From: Cricetomys ansorgei
Lineage: Eukaryota; Chordata; Mammalia; Rodentia; Nesomyidae
DNA: 64,000 nucleotides
Assembly: GCA_026225945.1 (NCBI GenBank)
Contig: JAMJFZ010001258.1
Location: forward strand, 11,710,001-11,774,000
Direction of reading: 5' to 3'
Position numbers and translations under genes: made by a program. How positions within the stretch are numbered: position 1 is the stretch's first letter; the number at the start of each line of letters is the position of its first letter. Under the pieces are notes generated by a model. It saw nothing but the letters and a program-made list of their open reading frames with translations, was not told the DNA's origin and did no database searches. Below are positions 44,391 through 56,289 of this stretch, in pieces.

Positions 44391-44944
44391 AGTTAATAAG
44401 CATCGGTCATCCTTAAAAGTGGGCCATTGTTTAGAAACTGCTTTGTAGAATTTGGTGGCTGGGGAAAAAAAGGCAAATGACAGATTAAGGAAATGCTGTT
44501 GTTGAAACAAGGAGCTTGTGAAAAATGGCTGCTGAATGGTAGGGGGTTGTTCCAGTTTTGTGTAACAAGCCATTAAAAGTGAATTAAAAATCCATCCACT
44601 GTCATTTCCCCAAAGGGCTTTGAAAATGAGAGAGACGGCCATCACTTGGAAATGATGTAGGTAGCAGGCAATCCAGCAACAGGGTTGGGGCCAAAGAACC
44701 CCCATATTTCCCTGCCAATTCCTTTACTGTCAGATGCTGAACCACGGTCAGCTATCTCCAAAGGGACACTCTTACCTGGCAATATGAACTCACACTTTCC
44801 ATCTATCCAACCACCTTCAGCACCATTCTGAGATCAAGGCCAAGGGCTCTGCGAGCAAAGGAAAGACCACTGGCTCAAGAATGAAGCTTTCATTTATAAC
44901 CATCAACGCAGAGAGAAATACATATAGCCTGTTTCTTGGAGTTG
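44391..44944. other. Intronic sequence, nothing recognised
   Basis: A 112-codon minus frame (44367-44705) has no domain. Confidence 0.4.
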
Positions 44945-45087
44945 GTTTTTCGAGACAGGGTTTCTCTGTTGTAACTCTGGCTGTTCTGGAACTGTTCTGT
45001 AGATCAGGCTGGCCTTGAACTCACAGAGATCCACCTGCCTCTGCCTTGGAGTGCTGGGATTAAAGGTGTGCACCACTACCATCCAGC
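44945..45087 (-). mobile_element. B1 SINE
   Basis: Plus strand: GTTTTTCGAGACAGGGTTTC TCTGTTG, TGGCTGTTCTGGAACTG, GATCAGGCTGGCCTTGAACT CACAGAG, GCCTTGGAGTGCTGGGATTA AAGGTG, a full inverted B1 with few changes. On the same strand as the SorCS transcript. Confidence 0.96.
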
Positions 45088-47004
45088 AGGAGCAAATGCT
45101 TTAACCAGATAATGTTGTTGTGAACTTCGGACTCTGCAGCTTACTCTCTGGACCTTAGACCAAGAACTCTCCTTACTGAGCCCCCAGCAGCCTCATCTTG
45201 CAAGTCAGTATATCCCTCCCTCAATTAGGCTAAGTGAGTGGGAAATCTCTCTCCCACAGGCACACAGCACCACCCTGCCTGATAGTATAGAAATAATCAC
45301 TTCACATTAAGCTCAGGTGGACACAGTCACCAGTTCCTGGAATCCTGATGTGAACATCTCTGCCAGGTCACTGTTCTGCCTCCCATAATACCTTAAAGGG
45401 CTTCAGCTCCATTAGGTAAATGGTGAGGGGAAGTCGAAGGAGATTAAACAGGAAGTCAGGAACGTGGAGGATGGGCTACTAGTAGGAGATGAAAAGCAAG
45501 AAGTCTGCTGAGAGTGCTACTATAATGGGCCAGTCACAAAGGGTAAGAGGTCTGAACTGAGGCAGTATCAGTGGGAATGAAAGGGAAGAGGGAACCCCTG
45601 TGAAAGTCATGGCCAAACATTGAACTGGGTATAACAGATGAGAGGCAATACCTACAAGTATCCTAAAAGTCAGTCATAACCAAGGACATAGGCTTGACTC
45701 TGAACTCCAAAATGCAGAAGAGGACGATCAAGGGTCCCGTGGCCCTCATTTCATACTTGAAGGACTTATTTCCCTGCAGCTGTGCATTCCTCTCTCGCTC
45801 AGAAACCTGCTCAGACCCTGGCTCTCCCTCTGCTCCACCCTGCTCCTGGTCGTGAGTCAGTCATCTCGTAGGATGTCTGGCCTTGTAGCGACCTTCTTTC
45901 CTGAGATAACATTATTTCTCCTTTACCAGTCTGGTTAAAGCTTTAGCTCCTTTCATAAAACTTCCTGCCTAGATCTTACCTTACCCACAATCCCTGTTGT
46001 TCCCATTCTGGTTTTGGTCTTGGTCTTAAACCAAAACAGCAGAAATCCTCGCCATAAGGTCTCCATCCCAAGACTATGCAGACAAAAGGCCATCTCACTC
46101 AAGGATGGATACAGGGAGGGATACAGATGTCGATCTGTCTACAGTCCCGGGACAAGCACTTGGCCAAATTTCCCAGAGGTCTGCACCATGTGCCCCAAGA
46201 AGAAGACCATCCATCCAACCACTGAAGTGTTCAAAAATCCATTACATTAGAGAAACAAAAATTTGGCACGTTATCAGAAGCAGTGCCAGACCCCAAGAAT
46301 AATTGTCCTTTTCAGCACTGTGCTAGCTGCCAGGCCAAGGAACTTATCTGGACCCCTAACATAACATAGGCTCAGGCTTTGTCTTCACATAACTCCCAAA
46401 GCAAGACGATCAGCCTCCAGCAGCTTGTAGCATGTGATTTAGAAGCCCTTCGTAGGGTAGCCCAAGACATAACAACAAAGAACACATAATTTATTTGTAT
46501 TGATTTACCAACATACATTTGATCATATCTTCTTGTCCTTCCCTTCCTGAGAATCCATGGTTATGGTCCTGAGAAATTTATCTTCTTCAAAATATCTCTG
46601 TAGAAATAGGTTCTTTGCGTGTCTTAGCTACAGCAGGAATCCATACCAGGGAAACTTGAGAGGGAAAGGGAGAAAAAGTCACAGCAGTCCTTCCTGTGTG
46701 TTGACACGGAGTTCAAACCAACTCCCTCTATGATGCAAAGCTCACAAGGTGAACTTGCAAATTACAGCCTCAGATCTAAAGAGCTGAACTGCTGGGTACA
46801 GAAGCAGAAATCAAGGACAGGTCAGATTCCCACTGAAGAGGAAGAAGAAGCTGTTCAGATGTTGAGTCAAAGCAAAGGACCAAATACAAAGAGGAAGAGA
46901 TCAATCTGGGCCTTGTGCTAGACAGACACAGTCTCCCAAGGAATTCATAGAAGCTTTCACTCCACCTTGGGAACAGGTGACCTTTGTTTCTGTATTTCAC
47001 TCCA
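45088..47004. other. Intronic sequence, nothing securely recognised
   Basis: Parts near 45740-46050 are pyrimidine-rich in the manner of L2 but landmarks are missing. Open frames are short and domain-free. Confidence 0.4.
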
Positions 47005-47145
47005 ATAACCTTGCACATCTACCATGTACCTGGCTCTGCTCCAAAAGCAGTAATAGATGAGACATAGTTTCTTCCCTCCAGAGACCCTCCATCATGTGAT
47101 GGATGGTAAGGTAGGTCAGCACATATCCAAATCCCTGCCATTTCT
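47005..47145 (-). mobile_element. L2 fragment
   Basis: CCATGTACCTGGCTCTGCTC CAAAAGCAG, then GATGAGACATAGTTTCTTCC CTCCAGAGACC parallels inverted L2 (TGTGCCAGGCACTGTTC, AAGACACAGTCCCTGCCCTC). Confidence 0.68.
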
Positions 47146-47439
47146 ACACCAACGAGGACTCTTACTATTAGCGATTCCTCCAATCATGAGGTTCCGTGGA
47201 ATCTCTTATGCCAAAACAGAAGGGAAAAGAAATGCGTAAGTCAAGAACGCTGGCTTTGCCTGGTTAAAGCCTGGGTAAACCCCAAGGTTTTCATGTCTGG
47301 GGCTGGCTGTGTTGGCAGGACACCTACAATCAAGCCACTTGCTTTAGAATCACATGAGTGCTTCACAGAGGCATGGTGGCAGCAGATTTGGTCTTTACTG
47401 AATTGTCCTTGGCTTTACTAATAATATGCACAAAGAAGA
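47146..47439. other. Intronic sequence, nothing recognised
   Basis: Unique sequence. Confidence 0.4.
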
Positions 47440-47645
47440 CCCACCGAAGAACATTCCCCCATCATCTCTATGCCACTCATTGCCTGCCAGTACCCAGCCA
47501 CCCTCCCTTCCTGCAGGAAGCCACCATTCATCACCCTAACCCACACTCGCCTCCCCACCTACGGCCCACTGTATTCCCTACTGCCTCCCTTGCCAAGTCC
47601 TTATCTTACATATTTGACCTCAACACACCTTGTACTGGGAGGTAG
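47440..47645 (+). mobile_element. L2 fragment, weak
   Basis: CCTTCCTGCAGGAAGCCACC within a C-rich pyrimidine stretch, then CTTATCTTACATATTTGACC, resembles L2 (CTCCAGGAAGCCTTCCC). Two plus frames (47358-47645, 47470-47652) run through it without domains. Confidence 0.5.
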
Positions 47646-48189
47646 CAGTTAAAGATTCCTCTATGTGAAACCAGACGCACCTTTATGATGGCCTCAGTAA
47701 AGAGTATAGGGAGTATTAAGATGCTGAAGGAAAACGGTAGGGCCAGAGGTTAGCACCAATGCTACACAAGCCACAGGAGAAATCCTCAGGAAATATATGA
47801 CCTTGAGGTGACTGTTTGTCACGGGATCGACCCTGACCTAAAGTCATAAACTTCCAACATTTTCTCTCAAGCCAGGTAGTAAATTGTCCTATTCATTGCA
47901 ATCTGTTCACGTCCTTGTTGTACTAGAAACACTCTTCCTAACCTTTTCAGCCTCAGATTAAAACTACCACCTCAAACAAAACCGCCCGGCGTCTGCCAGA
48001 GATTCGCTTGTTCCTTTGAGTTTGAATCAATGTATCCTAACATTACAACTTCCTCTTGCATCGTAACATGGATGTGTGTGACCTCATGATACCCTGAATA
48101 TCTGACAGAAGTTCTGGTCTTGTCATCAGTAAATAAACAAATATAATAATAGGTGTCTACAAACATCTGCTAGTATGTAAACATGCGTA
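47646..48189. other. Intronic sequence, nothing recognised
   Basis: Unique sequence. Confidence 0.4.
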
Positions 48190-48390
48190 AGATTCCAGCC
48201 AATAATAATAATGGCAGTAGGGCTAGAAGCCAACAATTCGTCCCATCACCTCGTTTAACCTCAGAGCAGTTTGAGTACATGAGACACCATTATTCCTGTT
48301 TCTTTCAGGGATGGCATAGAAACTTACGAGGATTAAGTAAGCAAAGTCTCAGGATATGTAAATGGCAGCTCATAATATATTCTTACTCTA
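48190..48390 (-). mobile_element. MIR SINE
   Basis: CACCTCGTTTAACCTCAGAG CAG, ACACCATTATTCCTGTTTCT TTCAGGGATGGC, GAGGATTAAGTAAGCAAAGT are inverted MIR landmarks (TCATTTAATCCTCACA, ATTATTATCCCCATTTTACAGATG, GTTAAGTAACTTGCC). Confidence 0.75.
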
Positions 48391-49119
48391 GAAAAATCTG
48401 ACTGATTCCTCCCAGGGTTTCAAATTCCACCTCCTTCCTGATTAGAAGGTATCAATTAGCTCAGCAATTTTAGCACCACCAAAGTTACCATGGCAGCTGA
48501 GGTGCAATTGAGAACTTCAAGGCCACATTCAAAGTAAAACCTGACAAAATCTTCAAAGATCACAGACTCAAGCTCAAGCCAGTCTCCTAAACATAGCACT
48601 TAAGGAAGACAAGAAAACACATGGCTAGGCATCCTCCGATCCCTAGGAATAAGGGCCATGGCACTTCCGGCTCTCTACCTGCCTCTGCATGCTTGCTTCT
48701 AAAACCTGAGTCCTTTGGGCTTCGAGTCATAGTTTCTTCTTCCTCTTGACTAATACACCTGCCAGGCCCCCCGGGGGGAGGCAGTTTTTCTCCCAAATTT
48801 AGAGCTTTGGCTCAAAATAGTAGGCTCCACATGGGAACGGGATGGATGTGGAACACAATGGCTGCCCACCACCCAGCGTACTGACGTGGATAGTAGGGGG
48901 AGTGGATCTATACCAAGAAAAAAGTAAGCCCAAAATTATAGCAGAAGGAATATTTAAGCAGCGAGCACTTGTCGGGCACTTCAAATGTGCCAACACTTAG
49001 CAGGTTCTGTGAACATGAAGGTGGAGCAGTGGGAAGCTTGCTCAGGAAGGTGAACAAGTGTGAGGATGTGGGCAGGGGAAGGAGGGTCCAAAAGAGAAAG
49101 ACAAGGTGCAGAGAGATAT
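48391..49119. other. Intronic sequence, nothing recognised
   Basis: Contains the palindrome C6G6 (48767-48778). No gene or repeat supported. Confidence 0.4.
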
Positions 49120-49500
49120 ATGAGAGGGCTGATAGGTAGATATGTAGGTGGATAGATAGATCCATACATACATATATACACAGATGATAGATGATATATA
49201 GATACATACATACATACATGCATGCATCCATATATACATACATGATAGTTATAGATAGATGATGATGATAGATAGATACAGAAATACACAGATGATAGAT
49301 CGTTGCCAGATGATTCTGATGATGATGATACAGAGATGATACATACATACATACATACATGATAGTTGACAGACTGACGATAATGATAATAGACAGAAAG
49401 ATACATACATATGTACATAGATGATAGTTGATAGATAGATGGTATATGATGAAGATAGATAGACAGACAGAGAGGTGATAAGTGGATGGGGGAGGGGAGA
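49120..49500. repeat. Complex GATA/GATG/CATA tetranucleotide array
   Basis: About 380 bases of interleaved GATA, GATG, CATA and ACAG units with several internal higher-order segments (CATACATACATACAT repeated near 49204 and 49341; GATAGTT...GATAGATAGATG twice). Minus-strand frames up to 196 codons with Tyr/Ile/Ser-rich peptides are repeat products. Confidence 0.95.
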
Positions 49501-50869
49501 CAAGCAGATGACATAAAGAATGTTATTTTCCCCAAGTAAGCGTCTCTCAGTTCTTGAATCACTTCAGACAAACTTTTCTGATAAATTATGTTTAAATGTA
49601 GATTCTGGTTGCCCCTGTTCTATAACTGAGTTAGGGTACTGAGGGCCTGGCTACCAGCTAGGCAATATGCATTCTACAAACCATCCACATGAAGTATAAC
49701 ACTTTGGAATTCTCAAGTGAGATTCTTGCATATCCTTGAGACCTTAAATATAACAACTGTGTCCCCCTGGCTGTCCTACCCAATCACATCTCTATCAACA
49801 ATTATCCCTCGGTTATTAGCCTTTCCAGTTTTCACTAATTTTATATATAGCCTTGATGGATATTTCTGCACAGACACTAAGTTTGGTTTTAGTTTTGTTC
49901 CCTTTTGTTTTAAGCTTATCGCCCAAAGCAACTGTGTACACAACAGCCAGAAAAAAGCCACTACCCCATGCACTATTGAAGCCTGACTAAGTAACGTATA
50001 CTGACCCTGTACTGATTCCTGAATACCAGCTTGGAAGCATGTATAGTTCAGTGTTCAAACCTTGGTAAAATTCCAAATGTAAAGTCATTATTGGTCAGAT
50101 TGAGAGATTGATGAGAATCGTCATTACAACCTACACCAGACTCATAAGTGCCAAGTGCATACTGGGTTAGACTCCTTCTGTAGACAGCAAGGGCCTCAGA
50201 GACCAACATAAACCAGAGTGTAGGGAGGCAAAGTATAGAGCCTGTCCAACCAAGGAGTCCTACAGAACTCAAGAGCAAGGCTAAAGGAGCGACTCTGGAT
50301 GGAACAATGACAAGGATTAGGGTTGAAGGTCTATCTCCATCTCCCAGCTTTCTGCAGTTTGAGGGCAGGTTCCACTTTCCTCTCCCATCCAGGTTGGCAG
50401 AGAACTCCTTAGGTGTTCCCTATATATAGCAGAGATCCAGCTCACCAGGGTACTGTGCTATCTCTGGTCCCTAATCCCCAGGTCCCGGAAAGGGATTCCC
50501 ACTGGGCTCACTGAGATCAGATATTCGCCGCTGAGCAGATAAGCATTGGCTGAAAGAATGGGCTGTATTTATATCTCAGCACCGAAACATAAGACAGTGG
50601 GGGGAAAAATATCTAGGACAGCTGTGTGTGGACAGCCAACACATAGAGGTCCCTCTGACCATGTATACACAGGTGAGAATGTATAAGCACTGTGTCTACA
50701 CCCAGGTAGATAATGCAACTTAAATGCCCAAATATGTTGAATTATTCGAGATAGTACGTCAGACATGCTAAGTCAATGGAATGGAAAATGTCGAAGGAAG
50801 AGGAAGGGGAGTACGGAGGGGAATAAGGGCTGAGAAGCTCAGGGCAAGCGTCTAGGTGAAAAGACCCTC
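49501..50869. other. Intronic sequence, nothing recognised
   Basis: Unique sequence with short unsupported frames. Confidence 0.4.
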
Positions 50870-50975
50870 ACACAGGACAGCATGGCTCGGCACGAAGAAC
50901 GCCATGGCTTTGGGTTCAGGCAGACCTGGGTGCCCAGGCCATACACATATCCTCTGCAACACCTTTCACCTGTCC
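50870..50975 (+). mobile_element. MIR SINE, 5' part
   Basis: CAGCATGGCTCGGCACGAAG followed by CATGGCTTTGGGTTCAGGCA GACCTGGGTGCCCAGGC parallels GGCTTTGGAGTCAGACAGACCTGGGTTCG. Confidence 0.65.
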
Positions 50976-50987
50976 TGCTTCCTCCTT

Positions 50988-51032
50988 CAAAGGAAGGAAG
51001 GAAGGAAAGGAAGAGAAGAAGTGGGAGGAAGG
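50988..51032. repeat. (GGAA)n purine tract
   Basis: Several GGAA units followed by GGAAGAGAAGAAGTGGGAGG. The reverse is pyrimidine-only. Confidence 0.9.
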
Positions 51033-52334
51033 AGACAACCTGACTGCTGCAACTGTCAGCTACACACAGGCCAAGAATGAGGGTGACCCCTCTCCTAGGA
51101 GCCACACTTCACTTCCTGAAAAGGAAACTCCTGATCAATTCTCCCCAGAATCTAGGGCTCCTCCTCCTTGGCTAGATGTTACATGGAGTATACAGGATAA
51201 TGTGGACCTCTCAAGGCTGAGCACCCCCACAGCCTCATATGGCTGGAGGTACAGAGTATGACTCGGGTCCTGGAAAGAGCCAACTTCTTTTGGGCTTGGT
51301 GAAGCTGGAAACATGCTACTCCACAAAAGACAGGGATCTTGGCACACAAGGGCACTAAAGTCTGGGCAAGAAGGCATCTGTGTGCTGAGACGATAGCCGA
51401 AGCCTTGCCTCAAACTCTGACAGCGGTGTTCTCTGAGATTGGGGCTGTGCCACATGTGGATCCTCAATACTCTACCGAGACTACGCTCTCCCTGCATGGG
51501 CCTGAGTCACCCTCTAGTGCCTCCAAAGAAAGCAAGAGAGCAAGTTGGCATCATGGGAAGTCAAATTTGTTTACAGAAGCCTAACAACTCAAATTAATCA
51601 GGAACTTCTCCTGAGTCCCTCCAGAAGTTACTGTCCAGGGACAGGGGTGGACACCCTTCCACAAACATCGCTGATAGAAACAGGGGATACGGGATGAGGC
51701 AGTGGGGGGTACCCACAGCTCCTAATGACCCCAAATGCTCACTTCTAGAGCAAGAGGCCTAGCCTCACTATCAGGGCTCTGTGTACTACGCGTCCGTGGT
51801 TCAGCAGGCACTGTGCTTGTTAGTGCCACTTGTTAGCAGGCACTTGTTAGCACCAGGAAATTTCTCTAGTACCCTCTAATTAACAGACTCCCAAGCAACA
51901 CGAAGTGAAACATGAACAGTAAGACAGGACACAGCTTAGGGGTAGGGTGGGCTTTGAGCTACCTCAGATGGCATCCTTGTGCTCCTGCAGTAGACTGAAC
52001 TTTCACCTCTCTCCTACACTGACAGCCACTACCAGATGGCCCATGCAGGCATAGGGCAGTGCCCCCTCCTGGTGATAGATGACACCATCAGGACACTGGG
52101 CAGCTCTCAACCTCCTGGGTTCTCCACAGTGAGGATGGAGCAGGAGAAAGCCTTGTAGCACTGTTCCAGCCCCAATACCTACATTGACACTAGTGCAAGA
52201 CGGGGCTCAGTGAGATCTGTGGGCTGAGTGTGTGCAGGAGCAAGACAACAATTATTAATGAGTTCCTGACACATTTACTAATTAAACAAGAAGCAGTACT
52301 AGTACTCCCCGGAAGCTAATAGTGGTCAGTTTAC
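51033..52334. other. Intronic sequence, nothing recognised
   Basis: Includes a short local duplication near 51815-51850 (TTGTTAG and CACTTGTTAGCA twice). A 120-codon minus frame (51135-51497) has no domain. Confidence 0.4.
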
Positions 52335-52400
52335 GGAAGAAAGAAGGAAGGAAGGAAGGGAAGGAGGGAAGGAGGTAGGGAAGGGAGGAAGGAAGGAAAC
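52335..52400. repeat. (GGAA)n imperfect microsatellite
   Basis: GAAGGAAGGAAGGAAGGG, then GGAGGGAAGGAGG and AGGAAGGAAGGAAA blocks. Confidence 0.93.
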
Positions 52401-52414
52401 TGTTAATGACACTA

Positions 52415-52620
52415 AGTTGCCTTTGGCTAAGATGCCAGAACAGACCTCTGTGACATCAGACAAGTGACCCAGACCCCCCTGCCTCCCTTCTGCCCGAGTA
52501 AACAGGTGCATGTACCCCACAGGCTGCTGGGATAATAAGAAAGAAAATCACAGTAAACCAATGACCCAGTGCCTGGCATAGAGAAGGAAGCTGGGAAATG
52601 TTAGCTGGCATTAGAACGAG
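52415..52620 (+). mobile_element. MIR SINE
   Basis: GACCTCTGTGACATCAGACA AGTGACC, CTGCTGGGATAATAAGAAAG, ATGACCCAGTGCCTGGCATA GAGAAGG are MIR 3' landmarks in order. Confidence 0.78.
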
Positions 52621-52922
52621 CCCAGTAGTCTCCATCTCTCTGGAAAGAAAGGGAAAGGCTGCAAGTGCACTCCTGATGCTGCCCAGCACGCTGGCTCCTT
52701 ACAGCATTCTCAGAAAATTTCTGTTCCTTTAAAAATAGGAGCGAAGACCAGGGACAAAAGACTGAGTGGAAAGCAGGGGACACCACAGGCAGCACCAGTT
52801 TATATCACTGATGATGTCCAAGTCCCTCCTCTCCGTCATCCACGGGCTCAGAGAAGCAAATGAGCTCCTCACCAGGCAGCAGATTCGGGACCTCATGGTC
52901 TTTGCTTTTTCCCCAACACAAG

Positions 52923-52980
52923 GTGTTTTTTGTTTGTTTGTTTGCTTGTTTGTTTTTGTTTTGGGTTTGTTTTTTTTTAA
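52923..52980. repeat. (GTTT)n low-complexity tract
   Basis: TTTGTTTGTTTGTTTGCTTG plus T/G runs. The 128-codon frame 52766-53152 reads Phe/Val/Leu-rich through it. Confidence 0.9.
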
Positions 52981-53355
52981 GTCTCTAGTGAATCAGAACA
53001 AGACTTCTTCAAATTTTTTCCACTTAAAATTTTTGACCCAACAAGTTTTTAACCTGTCCTTGGGCAAAGAGGTATTTTTACTGGTAATAAATCAAAAAGA
53101 AATTTACTTAAAAGCAATTCCCTGGGATATATCTAATGTAATCCATTGTTAAAGATTAAATCAAATTTTCATACTGATTTGATTGAGTGTTTGTTTTTAC
53201 ACAAAGAATTAAATCTTGGATGAATATTTGATACAACAGCGCATTGTTAATATTTTCAGAGCTGACCAACATTTTGATTTAGAACTGCAGGGCTGGCGAT
53301 CTTATTACTGCATAATGCTGCCTCGCATAATGCACAGGACAGAGTCTCAGAAGTA
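52981..53355. promoter_or_regulatory. Candidate conserved noncoding element
   Basis: AT-rich sequence without repeat similarity. It holds two identical direct copies of GCATAATGC (53310-53318 and 53325-53333) 15 bp apart, a POU/octamer-like motif, plus TTAAATCAAATTTTC, TAATCC and TTGTTAATATT. Composition and motif density suggest a developmental enhancer; this is inference. Confidence 0.4.
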
Positions 53356-53461
53356 TGTTAAGGACCATTTCAGAAACAGTTAGAAATCCTGTCCTAATCC
53401 CAAGTCCAAACACACTTCATGATCTTTGTGTGAAATTCAAATCAGCAAGCAGCACTTTTTT

Positions 53462-53791
53462 TATTTTTGTGTGTACACACATGTATACGCATGTTTATGT
53501 GTGGTTGGCTACACATATGCGCAAGTGGAGGCCAGAGGTTGACAGCTGGTCCTTCCTTGGTCCTTCACTCACTGTGGCAGAGTCCTTGCTGAGCTGATCC
53601 TACAACTCATCAATTCTGCTAGTCTAGCCAGCCAGCTTTCCCAGGGAACCCCTGCCTTGGCCGCCTGAGCACTGGTATTATAGAGGGGCAACCACAACTG
53701 TTTGGGTTTTTTATGTGGGTGCTAGAGCTCTGAATTCAGTCCTTGCTTGCATTACAGGCACTTTATCTGTGGAGCCTTCCCCTTAGCCCGC
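53462..53791 (-). mobile_element. B4-like SINE
   Basis: Plus strand: GTGGAGGCCAGAGGTTGACA, GCTAGTCTAGCCAGCCAGCT, GAGCACTGGTATTATAGAGG, TTATGTGGGTGCTAGAGCTC, GCACTTTATCTGTGGAGCC TTCC, i.e. the complete inverted B4 from right end to box A. Confidence 0.88.
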
Positions 53792-54034
53792 TCAAACGGC
53801 AAGTATTTAAAAGTCAAATATTCTAACACAACCTATACAATGCAACAATACACATGCTGAGGAATGGCATTAGAAAACTATGAAGGGTTTTGGTTTGTTT
53901 TCTCTAATGAAGCTGGTATGTTTCTATAAAAGCAAAAAAAAAAAATACTGCAAAAGCACTGTAAGTTGTACATTACAATAACCTCGAAGCTGAGCAAAGT
54001 CAGTAGGGATAGTACAGACTATTCATGTGACTGA

Positions 54035-54395
54035 CAAATTACATGACAGAAATAACTTAAAGGAGAAGAAGGATTTGTTTTAGATCACAGTTTCAGGGGG
54101 TTCAGTTCATCATATCTAGAAGGGAAAAGCTAAGTAAAACAGCTCACAGCATAGCAGACCAGAAAGAAGAAAAATGGAAATGCCAGCATGCCCCAGCTTG
54201 CTCCTCTCCTTCAATTCTGTCACCCCAAACACCTAGCACATGGGGTGGTGTCCTACACACTCAGGGAGGGTCTTTCTCTTAAGTTAATCCTCTCTGACAA
54301 CACCTTCACAGACACACTGTGCCGCACACCATCTTCTAAGTGATTCAAAGTCCAGCAAAGTTGACATGCAGATTACCCATGACACAAGTTTTCTC
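54035..54395. mobile_element. Rodent interspersed repeat (MaLR-like), family not assigned
   Basis: GAAGGATTTGTTTTAGATCA CAGTTTCAGGGGG, TTCAGTTCATCATATC, then GGGGTGGTGTCCTACACACT CAGGGAGGGTC and TTAAGTTAATCCTCTCTGAC are the order of a common rodent dispersed repeat, similar in layout to 4318-4672. Confidence 0.62.
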
Positions 54396-54419
54396 TGTGC
54401 AATCCAGATTTAAATGAGC

Positions 54420-54552
54420 ACAAACTCACACACACACACACCCACACATGTGCACACACACATACTCACACACACATACACATGTGTACACACACACATG
54501 TGCACACACACACACAACACACACGTGCACTCACACACACATACACAGACAT
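54420..54552. repeat. Interrupted (CA)n array
   Basis: CA units interrupted by CATGTG, CATACTC and CACGTGCAC segments over about 130 bases; alternating purine-pyrimidine almost throughout. Confidence 0.93.
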
Positions 54553-54559
54553 GAAAGCT

Positions 54560-54725
54560 GTGGGGAGATGATTTGGGCATTCAGAAATGCTGAAGGACTG
54601 GGGGAAGTTGGTAGAGGCCATATATGAGCAAGGCACAAAGATTTATGGGAACATCATAATGAGACCCATTATTTTTATATGCTAACGGATCAATTAAAAG
54701 TAAAACACCGAATTAAATAAAAATG
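54560..54725 (+). mobile_element. L1 3' end fragment
   Basis: ACATCATAATGAGACCCATT ATTTTTATATGCTAAC with later AATTAAAAGT resembles the terminal part of a rodent L1 3' UTR. No coding part. Confidence 0.5.
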
Positions 54726-55929
54726 GTATTAGTTTGAGCATTATCAACAAAGAAGGTAAACTAAGCAGATGTCATCCCTGACTGGTCCTGTGGGGACTGG
54801 TCTTCATCATCTACTGACCCTCAAATAGTCTCCCAGGGGTTTACCTGAGATGAGTGTCATTTCTGAAAGTCTGTTGGAGGTAAGAGACGACTGGCAAGTG
54901 AGAGGGTTAGTCCCAGGTCCCAGGCTGTGCTTTGGGGCACCAGAGCAAGACAGCAGTGTCTGCAGGGTCTCAGGCTGTGTCAAAGAGAGCCAACACTAGG
55001 AAACAGCCTGGCATCTCATGGTCAGCCCGATTAACTCATTTCTGAAATTCTAGAATACCACTTAATTAGCAAAAAATAATAATATTTTTTACGGTTACAA
55101 AATGAAGACATTATAAAGAAACAAGTATCCATCTATTCTCCTGGGGACACAGGGAGCTGAGCCAGACCGATCCAGGAGCCTTTTGGCAGAGCTACAGAAC
55201 TATTTAATGCCATTACTCTGCTTATTCTTTTGCATAATATACTCTTACATTTCCATGGAAAAGCACTCAAAAGTAAAAAAGAAATTATGCTATTTGCACA
55301 GGAATGTTTATAATAGACACTACCCTTCTCAGAAATAAGACAGCAATTAAACATCTTCCAGATTCAGCGGTGGGAAATTCTCAAGCAATCATTGGCACAT
55401 TCTCCAACAGATTCCACAGCGTGACTCCAACTGAAATATTGTCAGTAGGGTCTATACCAATGCAGAAAAAAAAAACAACAATCATATATATATAGTTTAA
55501 AGCAAAAAGCATGTTCATTCTTATAACTATCCATAAGCACACATGTGTACATCCATTAATAAACTAGCATTTGATATTGAGATTATGACCTATAAGTAAT
55601 GAAAATCTGATTCTGCTTTAGGTACTGACTTATCCTCTGGCCTATCTAAAAGAAGTATGCCTATTAATATGTAATTACGGCAATCCTAATATGTATCGTA
55701 GTCACAGCAGAATACTTTAAACAAAGGAATCAGAGCAACGATAAAAATGCTTTGTATTGCAATATGAGGTCTTTACTTCTTTGTACTAAGTGATCAAGAA
55801 CACTGTATCCCAGGGACCGTGCAGCTGACTTTCTTGGTTTGGGTTGTTTTGTTGTTGTTTGGCTGCTGTACTCAGTGATGAGGCAGCGTGGGGCAGAATC
55901 GGCAGGTCAGCAATCCTCACAGCCCTTGG
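54726..55929. other. Unique AT-rich intronic sequence
   Basis: No repeat recognised. 55030-55120 and 55190-55790 are AT-rich with TTAATTAGC, ATTAATATGTAATTACGG (55664-55681) and TTTGCATAAT (55229-55238). Could include conserved elements. Confidence 0.4.
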
Positions 55930-56070
55930 CCTTCTTCTGTCAACTCTTTTTTTGCCATCTTCCTCCTTCCGACAGTAAGCTTCCTTAAAACAGGGGTTAT
56001 ATGTCCCCTCTTCCTCTCAGAAGCCCGTACTTACACAGAGTCTCCACTGGGATTTGATAATGACGATCTG
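55930..56070 (+). mobile_element. L2 fragment, weak
   Basis: CCGACAGTAAGCTTCCTTAA AACAGGGG resembles the L2 phrase AGACTGTAAGCTCCTTGAGGGCAGGG. A G-run at 56071-56079 follows. Confidence 0.5.
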
Positions 56071-56289
56071 GGGGGGGGCGGTTAAAGGGGAGTTACATGT
56101 TCAGGATGTAACGGTGCTAAGAACTTTCATCAAAGGAGCCACAGAACAAATAAGAACTCGCTTTGGTTCTGTCCTGGCATGCGGCAAACAAAGCTCTCCA
56201 TATCCCCTTCATTTAAGAGGAGCTAGGATAGCCCACGGGTGCAAAGATAAATTAGACCCAGTCCTGGCTGGGCCCTGGCATCTTTCACA

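Noticed and set aside
48981..49571. 196-codon minus-strand frame rich in Tyr, Ile, Ser and His
   Set aside because: Translation of the GATA/CATA tetranucleotide array.
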